Positions 25,940 through 35,582 are shown, counted from the first letter of the stretch. The stretch: 64,000 bases of DNA from Sphingomonas gilva (GCF_003515075.1 NZ_QWLV01000003.1:186001-250000), one strand, 5' to 3'. Program-made: numbers and translations. Notes: generated by a model not told the origin, from the letters alone.

Positions 25940-27777
25940 GCCGCGCGACGCTTGAGCGACACGAGGAGCGCGGCGAGGCCCGCCGGCGTGATTCCCCGAA
26001 TTCGCGACGCCGCCGCCAGATCGTCTGGTCGGGCGGCCTGGAGACGTTCGCGCATCTCGTGGGAGAGGCCCGCCACCGCGGCATAGTCGAATCCGCGGGG
26101 AATCCGGATCGCGCGGTCCCGCGCCTCGACCTCCCTCTCCCGCTCCATGCGTTGGAGATAGGGCGCATATCGCCCGTCGATGACGATCTCGTCCAGGACG
26201 TCGGTCGCCACGCCTTGCAACTCCGGCGCCGCAGAGAGCAGCGTCGGCCGGTCGATCGCCGGAAAGCGCAGCCAGTCGAACAGCGAACGCCGCGCGCCGT
26301 CGTCGGCGACGGCAGGGCTGAGGGCCGCGCCCCGAAAAGATCGCTCCAGCAGCCGATAGGCATCGGCGCGAGCGCGCTCGCGCGCCTGCTGATGGCAACG
26401 GCGGTCTCGGCCGAGCAGGCCGGCCTCCCCGGCGAGCGGGCCGAGTCGGGTCTCGGCATTGTCGGCGCGCAGCGCAAGCCGATGCTCGGCGCGGGCGGTC
26501 AGCATCCGGTAAGGTTCGGTGATACCCTGCAGCACAAGGTCGTCGATCATCACGCCGATATAGCTGGTGGTGCGATCGAACCGCACCGGCGGCCGGCCCA
26601 GCGCGTGCGCCGCCGCGTTGGCCCCCGCCACCAGGCCTTGCGCCGCCGCCTCCTCATAGCCGGTGGTGCCGTTGATCTGCCCTGCGCAGAAGATGCCGGG
26701 GATCGCCGCGAGCGCGAGCGCCGCGTCGAGCGCGCGCGGATCGATATGGTCGTACTCGACGGCATAGCCCGGCTGGACGATGCGCGCCCGCTCGAGACCC
26801 TCGATCGACGCGATCATCGCGGCCTGGGCCGCATCGGGCAGCGAGGTCGAAATGCCGTTAGGATAGACGAGATGATCGTCCAGGCCCTCCGGCTCCAGGA
26901 AGATCTGATGCCCCTCTCGATCGCCGAAGCGCGACACCTTGTCCTCGATCGACGGGCAATAGCGCGGCCCGCCGGCGCTGATCGCGCCCGAATGGAGCGG
27001 CGAGGCATGAAGATTGTCGGCGATTATCGCGTGCGTCCGCGCGTTGGTGCGCGTCACCGCGCAGAACAGCTGCGGCGCGGTGCGGCCCGGCGACATCGGC
27101 GACATCGTCCAGCCCTCCCCGTCCGAAGGCTGCTCTTCGAGCCGCGCCCAATCGATCGTCCGTCCGTCGAGCCGCGGCGGCGTGCCGGTCTTGAGCCGAC
27201 CCATCGGCAGATCCAGCGCGCGCATCTGCACGCCGAGGCGGGTGGCGGCGCGCTCGCCGACCCGCCCGCCCTCGCCGGCCCAGGCGCCGCGGAACATCCG
27301 CCCGCCCAGGAAGGTGCCAGTCGCCAGGACGATCGCGGGCGCGTCGATCAGCCGGCCATCCGCCAGCATCAGGCCTCGCGCCGCGCCGCGTCCGTCGAGC
27401 ATCAGCTCGGCCGCCTCGCCTTCGATCACGGCCAGCCCGGCCTGATCCGCCATCATCCGCTGGATCGCCGCGCGGAACAGCCGCCGATCGGCCTGAACGC
27501 GCGGGCCCTGCACCGCGGGTCCCTTCGAGCGGTTGAGCATCCGGTAATGAATGCCCGCAGCGTCGGTGGCGCGGGCGATCAATCCATCGCAGGCGTCGAC
27601 CTCGCGCACCAGATGCCCCTTGCCCAGCCCGCCGATCGCCGGGTTGCACGACATGGCGCCGATCGCGCCGGCATCGAATGTGACCAGCGCCGTATTTGCG
27701 CCCATGCGCACGGCCGCCGCGGCCGCTTCGCAGCCGGCGTGACCTCCGCCCACAATGACAACATCGAACCGCGCCAT
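25936..27777 (-). CDS. mnmG: tRNA uridine-5-carboxymethylaminomethyl modification enzyme MnmG
   Basis: The FAD-dependent partner of MnmE that modifies the wobble uridine of several tRNAs. It has 613 residues. The FAD fold is [21 protein letters not shown] (about residues 5-25), followed by [20 protein letters not shown]. The catalytic Cys in [17 protein letters not shown] and the C-terminal helical domain ([20 protein letters not shown]) are present. It lies 56 bases after mnmE, with a parS-like palindrome in the gap. Confidence 0.96.
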   Translation of the reverse strand: MARFDVVIVGGGHAGCEAAAAAVRMGANTALVTFDAGAIGAMSCNPAIGGLGKGHLVREVDACDGLIARATDAAGIHYRMLNRSKGPAVQGPRVQADRRLFRAAIQRMMADQAGLAVIEGEAAELMLDGRGAARGLMLADGRLIDAPAIVLATGTFLGGRMFRGAWAGEGGRVGERAATRLGVQMRALDLPMGRLKTGTPPRLDGRTIDWARLEEQPSDGEGWTMSPMSPGRTAPQLFCAVTRTNARTHAIIADNLHASPLHSGAISAGGPRYCPSIEDKVSRFGDREGHQIFLEPEGLDDHLVYPNGISTSLPDAAQAAMIASIEGLERARIVQPGYAVEYDHIDPRALDAALALAAIPGIFCAGQINGTTGYEEAAAQGLVAGANAAAHALGRPPVRFDRTTSYIGVMIDDLVLQGITEPYRMLTARAEHRLALRADNAETRLGPLAGEAGLLGRDRRCHQQARERARADAYRLLERSFRGAALSPAVADDGARRSLFDWLRFPAIDRPTLLSAAPELQGVATDVLDEIVIDGRYAPYLQRMEREREVEARDRAIRIPRGFDYAAVAGLSHEMRERLQAARPDDLAAASRIRGITPAGLAALLVSLKRRAA

Positions 27778-27818
27778 GCCGTCGCGCCTAGGGCCTAGCG
27801 TTGCGGTAAGTCAAAAGC

Positions 27819-27832
27819 GTTCCACGTGGAAC
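27819..27832. promoter_or_regulatory. parS-like palindrome between mnmE and mnmG
   Basis: GTTCCACGTGGAAC is a perfect 14-bp palindrome matching the core of parS. It ends two bases before the mnmE stop codon and is the only one of the three outside coding sequence. Confidence 0.75.
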
Positions 27833-27833
27833 A

Positions 27834-29129
27834 TCACTTTCCGATGCAGAAGCGGCCGAACAGGGCGTCGAGCATCTCCTCCGCGCCGACACGGCCCAGC
27901 AACCGGTCGAGCGCGTATCGCGCCGCGCGGAGATGCTCCGCCACCACGAGCATGTCGGAAGACTCCATATCGGCGAGTGCGCGCTGGGCCTCGCGCAAGC
28001 ACCCGCGTTGTCGGGCATTGAGGGCGAGATCGTCCTCCGAAGGGAGCAGCGCCGAACAGCGATCCGCGATCAATCGCCAAAGCTCCGCCAATCCCTCTCC
28101 GGTCACTGCCGAGAAGGCCAGCGCGCGGCCGGGCCGGAGCGCCGACCTGCCGGCGAGGTCCGAACGCGGCTGAAGCCAGAGGGTCGTGGCCGCAACCTCG
28201 GGAGGCGATTCGTCACCGAGCCATAGCAGCAGATCGGCCGCCTCGACGGCGAGCCGTGCCCGCGCCATCCCCTCCTCCTCGATCTCGTCGTCGCCGCGCG
28301 ACCGCAGGCCGGCGGTGTCGACCAGCCGATAGGCGCGCCCCTCGCGAACCACGGCGAGTTCGATCCGATCGCGCGTGGTGCCCGGGATGGGCGAGACGAT
28401 CGCGGCATCGCGACCCGCAAGCGCGTTAAGCGTGGTCGATTTGCCCGAATTGGGCGGGCCGGCAAGCGCGATCAGCGGACCTTGATGGAGCCTCTCGACC
28501 GGCGGCTGGTCGAGCACCGCCGCCATCTCTTCCGCCAGAGCCAGGGCCTCGCGGCCGATCGCGGCTTCATCCACGGCAACATCATCCTCGTCGCCGAAGT
28601 CCAGGATGGCCTCGGCGCGGGCCGAGAGACCGAGAACGCGATCCGCCCACAGCCCGATCCGCCGGCTGACATGGCCCTCCGCCGCGTCGAGCGCGCGCCG
28701 CCGCTGGCTCTCGGTCTCGGCGGTGAGCAGGTCGGCGAGCCCTTCGGCTTCGACCAGGTCGATCCGGCCGTTCTCCAGCGCGCGGCGGGTGAACTCGCCC
28801 GCTGCGGCCGCGCGGCATCCCGCTTGCGCGACAAGCGCGCCTTCGACCGCCGCCGCCACGGCGCGGCCGCCATGCACGTGAAATTCGACAAGATCCTCGC
28901 CCGTCGCCGAACGCGGCCCCGGAAAGACGAGCACGAGCGCGCGATCGAGCGTCGAGCCGTCCGCCGGATCGCGCAGCGTGCGGAGGGCGGCCCGGCGCGG
29001 CGGCGGCAATGTCCCGGCGATCGCCTGGGCCGCGGCGATCGCCGCCGGCCCGCTCGCGCGCAGCACGGCGATCGCTGCGGGCGGCCGCCCGGACGATAGG
29101 GCGACGATCGTGTCGGCCCGGTCGTTCAG
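27834..29129 (-). CDS. mnmE: tRNA modification GTPase MnmE, probable CUG start
   Basis: A GTPase that with MnmG makes the cmnm5 modification at U34. From CTG 29129 it has 431 residues starting M(N)DRADTIVALSSGRPPAAIAVLR, which is the conserved formyl-THF-binding N-terminus. No ATG, GTG or TTG occurs in frame before GTG 29066, and that start would delete this conserved strand. The P-loop is GPPNSGKST (about 224-232), DTAG-type G3 is LVDTAGLRSRG, and the C-terminus ends FCIGK with the catalytic Cys. The CTG overlaps the TGA of the upstream gene as CTGA. An indel upstream is the alternative explanation. Confidence 0.92.
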   Translation of the reverse strand: MNDRADTIVALSSGRPPAAIAVLRASGPAAIAAAQAIAGTLPPPRRAALRTLRDPADGSTLDRALVLVFPGPRSATGEDLVEFHVHGGRAVAAAVEGALVAQAGCRAAAAGEFTRRALENGRIDLVEAEGLADLLTAETESQRRRALDAAEGHVSRRIGLWADRVLGLSARAEAILDFGDEDDVAVDEAAIGREALALAEEMAAVLDQPPVERLHQGPLIALAGPPNSGKSTTLNALAGRDAAIVSPIPGTTRDRIELAVVREGRAYRLVDTAGLRSRGDDEIEEEGMARARLAVEAADLLLWLGDESPPEVAATTLWLQPRSDLAGRSALRPGRALAFSAVTGEGLAELWRLIADRCSALLPSEDDLALNARQRGCLREAQRALADMESSDMLVVAEHLRAARYALDRLLGRVGAEEMLDALFGRFCIGK

Positions 29130-29356
29130 CTGCGCGGCCCCGCGACCTCGAACAGCTTGCGCCAGGCGGCGAAGCCCGCCTCGCCCATCGGCGCCCAGCT
29201 CTTCATCATCGTTTCGAGGAATTCGGGCGTCACCCCCTGTTCCATCGTCTCGACGAGGCTGGCGACGTATTTCTCATGCACCGGGGTGAAATCGGGCAGT
29301 CCCATCGCGCGGCGCGCCTCCTCGGGCGTGCAATCGACTTCGACATTGATCTTCAT
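29126..29356 (-). CDS. Small DUF6489-like protein upstream of mnmE
   Basis: A 76-residue soluble protein, MKINVEVDCTPEEARRAMGL onward, with a second block PEFLETMMKSWAPMGEAGFAAW. I take it as the small alphaproteobacterial family annotated DUF6489; the function is unknown. Its TGA overlaps the probable CTG start of mnmE, so the two are translationally coupled. ATG 29356 is the only good start; the frame extends further upstream without family sequence. Confidence 0.72.
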   Translation of the reverse strand: MKINVEVDCTPEEARRAMGLPDFTPVHEKYVASLVETMEQGVTPEFLETMMKSWAPMGEAGFAAWRKLFEVAGPRS

Positions 29357-29424
29357 GACGGCTTCCTCGGCGGTACGCTTGCGGCCGACCTTGTCGCGCG
29401 AAGCGGGGGGCGCGGCAATGGGGT

Positions 29425-31095
29425 CTATCGCGCGGAAGGCGCGATGTCGCCGTCGGCGATGCCGCCCGCGCGCAGGCGTTCGATGAGCATCGCCCTGTAA
29501 TCGGGGGCAAGATAGGAATAGCTCAGCACCTGGTCGATCGTGTCGCGCGGGCGGGGGGTGAGTGCGACCAACCGGCGCCACCGGGCTTGCGCTTGGTCCT
29601 CTTGTCCGCGCGCGATCGCGCCCAAGGTCTGCGCGACGAGATATTGACGGAGCATGCCCCGGCCGGGCGGGCGCATCGCGTCGGCGATCGCCGCGGCCTC
29701 GGCCGGGCGTCCCGCATCGAGCTCGAGCAGCACCAGCGCGCTCACATAGAAGGTCGTCAGATCGGGATCGAGAGCGCGCGCGCTGCGCAGCAGCTCAAGC
29801 GCGCGCGGGCGATCGCAGCGGACCAGCAGCATGCCGATCAGCCCCAGCGTCTCGGGATCGTGCCGGCCGAGATCGACCGCGCGCGAAGCCAGGGCGCCGC
29901 CGCGTACGCAATTGCCCTCCATGAAGGCGATCCGCGCCTCGGCCACCAGGGCGGCCGGCGAATAGGGATTCGCCGCCGATGCGCGTCGCGCCAGCGCCAG
30001 CGCCCTGCCCCTCATCTCGGCGGAGATCGGCGCCTCGGCGGGGTCGACCGCGATGAACGATGCCGCGGCGAGCGCCTCGACATGGTTGGGATCGAGCGCG
30101 ATCGTCCGCGCGACGCATGCCGCCACCGGCTCGCGCAGCTCGGGCGCCCGTTCGCGAAAATAGCGGTCATAGTGCAGCAGGCATGGGTAGCCGGGGCGGT
30201 AGTCGTCGTTGAGCTCGGTTCGCTGCCTCGCCGCGATGATGCCGCTGGGGCGGACGAGCGCGGAGATGTCGGGGCGGATCGCCTCGGCCAGCTGGGCGGG
30301 GTCTTCGGGCAGCGTGACCATCTCGCTCCATTCGAGCATGCCCGTCCTGCGATCGATCAGCCGCATCGACAGCGAAACGCCGTCGGTGCCGAGATCGAGC
30401 AGCAGGGTGTAGCGCGCATCGACCGCCGCGGCGCCATATGCGACGGTCGCGATGCGCGAGCGGGTGAAGGCGGCGCCGGCGCGCCGGGTGACGTCGGCGA
30501 TCCTTGCCCGCTCGGCGGGCGACTGTGCGGTCTCGCCGCTCTCGATCGAGATGGTCGGCGGCGGGACGACCGCCGGTTGCAACGCGGCCGGGGCCGAACC
30601 GCGGCCCCAGTGCAGCCAGCTCACCACGCCGAGCGCCGCCAGGGCCAGCAGCAGCGACAGGAGGATGGCGGCAGAAGGGATGCGTCCATCCAGCGCCGGG
30701 CGCGGTCGCTCGCGGTCTCGATCTTGCGATGCGGGCGGGGCATCGGCGCCGTCGCCGCCCTCGTCCGCGAACAGCACCCGATAGGCGCCGAGCGGGATGC
30801 TGATCCTGAGCGGCACGTCGGCGCCCGCCGCGTAGAAGGCGTCGAGCATGCGGCGAAGCCGGCCGACCTGGACGCGCGGATAGCTGTCCGCCTGGGCGTC
30901 GAAATCGGCGCCGCGGCCAAGCGCGTCGACCGCCACCGAATAGGCCTTCAGCCGGTCTCCCCTGCCTGCCAGCGTTTCATCGACCAGATAGCCCAGCAGG
31001 TGCCGCATCACCGGCGCACGCGTGAATTCGGGGCTGGCGTAAATCGCCGCCAGCGTCGCCGCCACGCGCGCGGCATCGGGCAAGGCCTCCCTCAC
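29425..31095 (-). CDS. Membrane-anchored TPR protein with regulator-like N-terminal domain
   Basis: A 556-residue protein. Residues about 1-110 carry a module seen at the start of many alphaproteobacterial adenylate-cyclase and TPR proteins (ASPEFTRAPVMRHLLGYLVD, then FDAQADSYPRVQVGRLRRML, then ISIPLGAYRVLF), which resembles a winged-helix signalling domain. One membrane helix follows (IPSAAILLSLLLALAALGVVS, about 138-160), so the C-terminal half is outside the cytoplasm. That half contains a TolB-like strand region and helical repeats of TPR type (about 320-530). The N-terminal domain could bind DNA or a partner in the manner of CadC/ToxR. The target is unknown. Confidence 0.72.
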   Translation of the reverse strand: MREALPDAARVAATLAAIYASPEFTRAPVMRHLLGYLVDETLAGRGDRLKAYSVAVDALGRGADFDAQADSYPRVQVGRLRRMLDAFYAAGADVPLRISIPLGAYRVLFADEGGDGADAPPASQDRDRERPRPALDGRIPSAAILLSLLLALAALGVVSWLHWGRGSAPAALQPAVVPPPTISIESGETAQSPAERARIADVTRRAGAAFTRSRIATVAYGAAAVDARYTLLLDLGTDGVSLSMRLIDRRTGMLEWSEMVTLPEDPAQLAEAIRPDISALVRPSGIIAARQRTELNDDYRPGYPCLLHYDRYFRERAPELREPVAACVARTIALDPNHVEALAAASFIAVDPAEAPISAEMRGRALALARRASAANPYSPAALVAEARIAFMEGNCVRGGALASRAVDLGRHDPETLGLIGMLLVRCDRPRALELLRSARALDPDLTTFYVSALVLLELDAGRPAEAAAIADAMRPPGRGMLRQYLVAQTLGAIARGQEDQAQARWRRLVALTPRPRDTIDQVLSYSYLAPDYRAMLIERLRAGGIADGDIAPSAR

Positions 31096-31717
31096 GCGCC
31101 AATCTTATCATATAGATCAGCCGAAGCGATACCAATTCGTGTTACCTCCAAAGACGGGGTAATTTACTCCCCCGGAAAGAAGGTTAACAGCGCACTAGCC
31201 ATCATCCGCTCACAATTCGGCAGAAATGCCCATATATTGGCGCTCGCGACGCGATGAACGATGCGTATCCACGGCGATTTTCGTTAGGGAATCCGCCATT
31301 TGGGGGCAATTCACATCGAGAGACTGGGAAACCGGTATCCATCGGCTAAAACAGCACCGTCGACGCCAGTAAACCGGCTATCCGATCCAAACGACAACGC
31401 GCGGGCGAACCCCACTTCAACCGCGCGCAGGATTGCCGGAAAGATGGGCGTCGATCGGTGAAGCGGGGGCTTCGATCCGGCCGTGCGTGTCTGGTCTCGC
31501 ATGGCGACAGGGGCGCCCACGACATCGCCCGATCGCCACGGCGGCAGTCCGGCCTATCCCCACAGGCGGCTGTCGCGGGCTTTGGGACCTCAGAACCGGG
31601 CGCGGCCACCCCCACTCGGCCCGCCCGGTTCTAATCCTTTCATCGCTATTTCCGGATTGCCGCAGCGCTCGTCGTGCGCGGATGGAGGCATGGCCAGGCG
31701 AATCGGCCGGACAAACT
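31096..31717. other. Long spacer without recognised gene
   Basis: About 620 nt with lower GC than its flanks, especially 31120-31400. Short frames exist on both strands but none has a ribosome-binding site or family resemblance. A perfect 11-bp inverted repeat (31592-31602 with 31622-31632) lies near the end, downstream of the small minus-strand gene. Promoters for the TPR gene are expected here. I see no known RNA gene, but a small RNA is possible. Confidence 0.45.
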
Positions 31718-31945
31718 TCAGCCGCGGCTGGGCGCGCCCTTGTCGGCCATCACCGGGCGCGTGCTGCGGCAGCGCGCCTCGATCGTCGGGAAGGAGAGAT
31801 CGCTGTTCGCCATCAGCTGCTCGTCCATCGCCAGCTGGCACGCCTGGTAGGAGGTGTAGCGCGGCTGGGCGACGCGCGCCTCACTGCACATGCCGCCGCC
31901 GTCGGCGCAGCCGAATATCGCCATGACATAGAAGAGCGGTTCCAT
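31718..31945 (-). CDS. Small conserved hypothetical protein
   Basis: A 75-residue protein beginning MEPLFYVMAIFGCADGGGMC, with a later ARVAQPRYTSYQACQLAMDE and a SFPTIEARCRST end. Four cysteines are spaced as if for two disulfides, and the hydrophobic start could be a signal or anchor. Similar short proteins occur in other alphaproteobacteria; the function is unknown. It is divergent from the ABC exporter gene. Confidence 0.7.
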   Translation of the reverse strand: MEPLFYVMAIFGCADGGGMCSEARVAQPRYTSYQACQLAMDEQLMANSDLSFPTIEARCRSTRPVMADKGAPSRG

Positions 31946-32016
31946 AAGGCTTCAATCCGCGAGGCCCGCGCAAGGTTCCGCGATTGCATCGTGCGCACGC
32001 GCGCCTATCTGGTGGC

Positions 32017-33834
32017 ATGATGCCGCCCGAGCCGACCATGCGCGCCGTCGAGCCGCCGCTGTTCGGCTCGTTGAAGCGCTTCCTCCCCTATCTCTGGCCC
32101 GCCGACGCGCCGCAGCTGAAGGCGCGGATCGTCGGCGCGATGCTGCTCGTGCTCGCCTCCAAGCTGGTGCAGGTTTACGGCGCGCCCTTCGCGCTGCAGG
32201 GCGCGGTCGACGGGATGGCGCCGGGCACGGACACCGCCGCCGCGCTCGTCCTCGCGCTGGTCGCGGGCTATGCCGCCGCGCGCTTCGGCGGGGTGTTGTT
32301 CGACAATCTCAGGAACACGGTGTTCGAGCGCGTCGGCCAGGACGCGACGCGGCGGCTGGCGGGACAAGTCTTCGCGCACCTCCACGCGCTGTCGCTGCGC
32401 TTCCATCTCGAACGCCGCACCGGCGCGGTCACCAAGGTGGTCGAGCGCGGCACCAAGAGCATCGACACGATGCTCTATTTCCTGCTGTTCAACATCGCCC
32501 CGACCCTGCTCGAGCTGGTCATGGTGCTCGGCATCTTCTGGACCAAGTTCGGCTGGGAGCTGGCGGCGGCGACGCTGGTGATGGTCGCCGCCTATATCGC
32601 CTTCACCCGCTGGGTGACCGACTGGCGGGCGAAGCTGCGCGCGGAGATGAACGATCTCGACACGGGCGCGGTGGCGCACGCGGTCGATTCGCTGCTCAAC
32701 TTCGAGACGGTCAAATATTTCAACGCGGAAAAGCGCGAGGCGCGGCGCTATGCCGCGGCGATGGCGGCCTATGCCGACGCGGCGGTCAAATCGGAGAACT
32801 CGCTCGCCTGGCTCAATATCGGCCAGAGCGTGATCACCAACCTGATGCTCGGCTTCGGCATGGGCTTCGTCGTCTGGGGCTGGAGCGAGGGGCGCTTCAC
32901 CGCGGGCAACGTCGTGCTCGTCTCGACGCTTCTCGTCCAGCTGTTCCGCCCGCTCGATCTGCTCGGCATGGTCTATCGCACGATCCGCCAGGGGGTGATC
33001 GACATGGCGGCGATGTTCGATCTGGTCGACACGCCCGCGGAGGTGGTGGACGCGCCCGGCGCGCCGCCGCTCCTCGTCTCGCAGGGCCATGTCCGCTTCG
33101 AGGCCGTTCGTTTCGGCTACGACGCCGATCGCGATATCCTGAAGGGCATCGATCTCGACGTGCCGCCCGGCAGCACGCTCGCGGTGGTCGGCCCCTCGGG
33201 CGCGGGCAAGTCGACGCTCGCGCGGCTGCTCTACCGCTTCTACGATCTGACCGGCGGGCGGATCACCATCGACGGGCAGGATATCGCGCTGGTGCGACAG
33301 GCGTCCCTGCGCGCCGCGATCGGCATCGTCCCGCAGGATACGGTGCTGTTCAACGATACGATCGGCTACAACATCGCCTATGGCCGCGAGGGCGCGACCG
33401 AGCTGGAGGTGGCGCGCGCCGCGGACGGCGCGGCGATCGGCGGCTTTATCGCCAGTCTCCCGGAGGGGCTGAACACCCGCGTCGGCGAGCGCGGGCTGAA
33501 GCTGTCGGGCGGCGAGAAGCAGCGCGTCGCCATCGCCCGCACTTTGGTCAAGGACCCGCCGATCCTGATCCTCGACGAGGCGACCAGCGCGCTCGACAGC
33601 CGCACAGAGGCCGAGATCCAGGAGACGCTCGCCCGGATCGAGCGCGGCCGCACCACCATCGTCATCGCCCACCGCCTCTCGACCGTGGTCGACGCGGACC
33701 AGATCGTCGTGCTCGACGCCGGCCGCGTCGCCGAACGCGGCACCCATGCCGAGCTGCTCCGCAAGGCCGGCCTCTATGCAGAGATGTGGGCCCGCCAGGC
33801 GCAGGAACGCGCCGCCGCGCTGGCGGCGGAGTAG
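32017..33834 (+). CDS. Atm1/HMT1-type ABC exporter (fused permease and ATPase)
   Basis: A 605-residue half-transporter working as a homodimer. Residues about 35-320 hold six helices, with LHALSLRFHLERRTGAVTKVVERGTKSI, a hallmark loop of the Atm1/ABCB7 group that exports glutathione-related sulfur or metal conjugates. The ATPase part shows Walker A GPSGAGKSTLARLL (about 393-406), the LSGGEKQRVAIARTL signature and Walker B ILILDEATSALD, then the H-loop IAHRLSTV. Bacterial members give heavy-metal tolerance. ATG 32017 was taken; 32038 is possible. Confidence 0.92.
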   Translation: MMPPEPTMRAVEPPLFGSLKRFLPYLWPADAPQLKARIVGAMLLVLASKLVQVYGAPFALQGAVDGMAPGTDTAAALVLALVAGYAAARFGGVLFDNLRNTVFERVGQDATRRLAGQVFAHLHALSLRFHLERRTGAVTKVVERGTKSIDTMLYFLLFNIAPTLLELVMVLGIFWTKFGWELAAATLVMVAAYIAFTRWVTDWRAKLRAEMNDLDTGAVAHAVDSLLNFETVKYFNAEKREARRYAAAMAAYADAAVKSENSLAWLNIGQSVITNLMLGFGMGFVVWGWSEGRFTAGNVVLVSTLLVQLFRPLDLLGMVYRTIRQGVIDMAAMFDLVDTPAEVVDAPGAPPLLVSQGHVRFEAVRFGYDADRDILKGIDLDVPPGSTLAVVGPSGAGKSTLARLLYRFYDLTGGRITIDGQDIALVRQASLRAAIGIVPQDTVLFNDTIGYNIAYGREGATELEVARAADGAAIGGFIASLPEGLNTRVGERGLKLSGGEKQRVAIARTLVKDPPILILDEATSALDSRTEAEIQETLARIERGRTTIVIAHRLSTVVDADQIVVLDAGRVAERGTHAELLRKAGLYAEMWARQAQERAAALAAE

Positions 33835-33925
33835 GCGGCCGAACTCGCCGGTGTTGGCGATCGGCCGGAGCGCCGCCTCTTCCGGGCGGAATTCACTTCC
33901 GCGCCCGCGCCGCTAGAATTCGGCG

Positions 33926-34438
33926 ATGCGCGCGCGCAATCCGCTCTATGTCATGGCCAAGCCGCCGCCTGCGGTGCAGGCGCAGATCGCCGCGTTGCCG
34001 CGCAACGATCCGCGGCGCGGCGCGGCGCTGCTGCACGTCACCCTGCTCTCGCTGTTCGACCTCCACCACGCGCCGCCCCAATGGCTTCCCGCCGTAAAGC
34101 AGGCGCTGGACGTGTTCGACGCCGCGTCCTTCCCGCTGGCGTTCGACCGCATCGAGAACCGCAAGGCGGTGACGCTGCGCACCCGCGCGCCGCTTGCCGA
34201 GGCGCGCGCGTTCCAGGCGGCGCTGGTCCGCCACCTGGTGGAGCGGCGCGCGCCGCTGATGCTCGGCACCACCCCCGAGCCGCATGTGACGATCAACTAT
34301 GCCGGCGACCGGCTCGGCGGGCAGAAGATCGCGCCGATCGGCTGGACGGTGGGTGAGATCCTGCTGGTCGAAAGCGTCGTCGGCAAGACCACCCATGTCG
34401 AACATGGCCGCTGGCCGCTTCGCCCGGCGGAAAACTGA
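33926..34438 (+). CDS. 2'-5' RNA ligase family (2H phosphoesterase-like)
   Basis: A 170-residue protein with the two HxT motifs of 2H phosphoesterases, LLHVTLLSLF (about 36-45) and EPHVTINYAG (about 117-126). The fold can hydrolyse or ligate 2'-5' or cyclic phosphates in RNA. The start ATG 33926 gives MRARNPLYVMAKPP, the usual first strand. It stands alone, 91 nt after the ABC gene. The RNA substrate is unknown. Confidence 0.87.
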   Translation: MRARNPLYVMAKPPPAVQAQIAALPRNDPRRGAALLHVTLLSLFDLHHAPPQWLPAVKQALDVFDAASFPLAFDRIENRKAVTLRTRAPLAEARAFQAALVRHLVERRAPLMLGTTPEPHVTINYAGDRLGGQKIAPIGWTVGEILLVESVVGKTTHVEHGRWPLRPAEN

Positions 34439-34532
34439 ACGGCCCCATGGGCAGGCAAGGCGTCCACCGCGCCGCGATGCTCACCCGGGGCTGAATCATT
34501 CAGCTCTTTGAGGGAATCACCACTCCCACCAC

Positions 34533-34662
34533 CGTCACCCCGGACTTGTTCCGGGGTCCATCGCGCCACGAGAGTAGCGTTCACGCCTCTTGGTTCTGCC
34601 CAAGCCGCCTGATGGAATCCGGAACAGGCCTGTCCTGAGCCTGTCGAAGGGTCCGGGGTGAC
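34533..34662 (+). repeat. Two dispersed intergenic repeats between 2H and DUF2200 genes
   Basis: The first is a hairpin repeat CCCCGGACTTGTTCCGGGG (about 34537-34556). The second, 34618-34662, is copy B of the unit at 21571-21616 with a few base differences. The rest of the 34439-34712 spacer holds no gene that I can support. Confidence 0.7.
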
Positions 34663-34712
34663 GTGGAAATCGGGCGCATCCTATGCTCGAACGCTGAATG
34701 GCGGCCTGCCCC

Positions 34713-35060
34713 CTATCGCAGGATCTTCTCCATCTTCTTGCCCCGCGCCAGTTCGTCGATCAGCTTGTCGAGATAGCGCAGCTCGCGCATCAGCGGGTCC
34801 TCGATCTCCTCCACGCGGATGCCGCAGATCACGCCGGTGATCTGCTCGCGCGCGGGGTTCAGCGCGGGCGCGCGCGCGAAGAAGGTCTCGAAATCGGTGC
34901 GCGCGTCGAGCTCCGCCTGCAGCGCCTGGGGCGAATAGCCGGTCAGCCATTCGATGATCTGGTCGACCTCCGCCTTGGTCCGGCCCTTCTTCTCCGCCTT
35001 GGCGATATAATGCGGGTACACGCTGGCGACGGCGATGCTGAAGACACGGTGCTTGGCCAC
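34713..35060 (-). CDS. DUF2200 family protein
   Basis: A 115-residue soluble protein from GTG 35060 ([19 protein letters not shown]). Family motifs are [22 protein letters not shown] and [21 protein letters not shown], then a helical end with [15 protein letters not shown]. The function is unknown; it is a compact, widespread cytoplasmic protein. It is divergent from the VOC gene. Confidence 0.88.
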   Translation of the reverse strand: MAKHRVFSIAVASVYPHYIAKAEKKGRTKAEVDQIIEWLTGYSPQALQAELDARTDFETFFARAPALNPAREQITGVICGIRVEEIEDPLMRELRYLDKLIDELARGKKMEKILR

Positions 35061-35194
35061 GGCCGATCCCCTCCGCTCCGCAGGATGCGGGCGGGGCGAT
35101 GCTAGCCGGCATTTCACCGCTGTCCACCCGCTCCGGCGATGGACGCGCCCGCGCGCATGCGCCATCCTCCCCGCGCCGCCGTCAGGAGTCGCCC

Positions 35195-35572
35195 ATGTCG
35201 CTCGCCGCCGCCCGTCCCGTCGCCTTCGTCATCACGCGCGATCGCGCCGCGGCCGAGCGCTTCTACGGCGAAACGCTGGGCCTGCCGCGCCTGCCGGGCG
35301 ATGATTTCGCCGCGGTGTTCGATCTCGCCGGGGTGCCGCTGCGCCTCACCGAGGCGCCCGATCACGCGCCGTCGCCGCACCCCGTGCTCGGGTGGCAGGT
35401 GGCCGATATCGCCGTGGCGGTCGATGCGCTGGCCGCAAAGGGCGTCCGGTTCGCCATCTACCCGGGCATGGGCCAGGACGATCGCGGCATCTGGACCGCG
35501 CCCGACGGAAGCGCGAAGGTCGCCTTCTTCGCCGATCCCGACGGCAACGGCCTCAGCCTGACGCAGGGCTAG
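35195..35572 (+). CDS. VOC family protein (second in window)
   Basis: A 125-residue glyoxalase-fold protein: [20 protein letters not shown], then [10 protein letters not shown], and the closing [15 protein letters not shown]. One of the usual metal histidines is not evident, so it may bind ligand rather than metal. Its last 25 nt resemble a stretch at 35893-35920 beyond the ParE-like gene, possibly a duplicated end. The GTCAGGAG ribosome-binding site lies just upstream of ATG 35195. Confidence 0.83.
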   Translation: MSLAAARPVAFVITRDRAAAERFYGETLGLPRLPGDDFAAVFDLAGVPLRLTEAPDHAPSPHPVLGWQVADIAVAVDALAAKGVRFAIYPGMGQDDRGIWTAPDGSAKVAFFADPDGNGLSLTQG

Positions 35573-35582
35573 TCACCCAAGC

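Noticed and set aside
31311..31520. Minus-strand frame of 69 codons in the long spacer
   Set aside because: No ribosome-binding site, no recognisable motif and codon use unlike the neighbours; left as unexplained spacer.
31433..32020. Long plus-strand frame of 195 codons upstream of the ABC exporter
   Set aside because: It has no ribosome-binding site, its sequence is Arg/Ala-rich with no family pattern, and it overlaps the better-supported minus-strand small gene at 31718-31945.
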